Assembly: GCA_030323885.1 (NCBI GenBank)
Contig: CM059197.1
Location: 36,864,556 to 36,928,555, forward strand
DNA: 64,000 nt
Direction: 5' to 3'
Source: Branchipolynoe longqiensis
Taxonomy: Eukaryota; Annelida; Polychaeta; Phyllodocida; Polynoidae
The notes beneath the pieces are model-generated. The model had not been told where the DNA came from. It searched no databases and saw only the letters and a program-made list of their open reading frames with translations. The first letter of the stretch is position 1, and every line of letters starts with the position of its first letter. Shown piece by piece: positions 63,990 to 64,000 of this stretch. Both the position numbers and the translations under genes were made by a program.

Positions 63990-64000
63990 AAGACTGCTTT

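Overview
This is invertebrate animal nuclear DNA. It has intron-containing genes with GT-AG junctions, a very high density of transposable elements, and no bacterial-style gene packing. The organism is probably a marine invertebrate, and a mollusc or another lophotrochozoan is my best guess. The basis is the tRNA-headed SINE family with its recurrent tail, the tyrosine-recombinase retrotransposons, and an allene-oxide-synthase-like catalase-fold gene. This lineage call is an inference and was not checked against any database.

Three host genes are supported by exon structure. (1) 5346-6346, minus strand: the first two exons of an allene oxide synthase-like (catalase-fold) gene. The rest lies beyond the left edge, and a DIRS-like retrotransposon (1-5165) sits in what would be its second intron. 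(2) 28092-44548, plus strand: a complete eight-exon ATP6AP2 ((pro)renin receptor / V-ATPase accessory subunit 2) gene predicting 359 residues. (3) 52108-63279, minus strand: the last seven visible exons of an EFHC1/EFHC2-family ciliary microtubule inner protein (DM10 domains plus a C-terminal EF-hand region). Its 5' exons lie beyond the right edge.

Layout: 1-5.2 kb DIRS-like element; 5.3-6.4 kb AOS-like exons; 6.7-15 kb a dense field of fold-back and TIR elements, SINEs and a large microsatellite; 15.3-17.1 kb an RTE-like LINE; 17.5-19 kb further TIR elements; 19-25 kb a decayed gag/RT/RNase H retroelement cut apart by nested insertions; 24.9-25.8 kb a LINE fragment; 25.8-27.8 kb a Ty3/gypsy remnant; 28-46 kb ATP6AP2 with repeat-packed introns, including a 3 kb fold-back element made largely of satellite; 46-52 kb repeats and palindromes; 52-63.3 kb the EFHC gene; 63.4-64 kb another fold-back element.

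The most striking feature is the number of unrelated-looking fold-back/TIR families. The arms of each are built from a short family-specific word (for example ACCGGAC, TTGCGACC, CATACGCTCC, GCGGTCGCC, CGCGCGTGCG). Several share a terminal pattern resembling TTAA/TTTA-GGC..TGTCACA. This suggests one non-autonomous transposon superfamily with interchangeable subterminal repeats.
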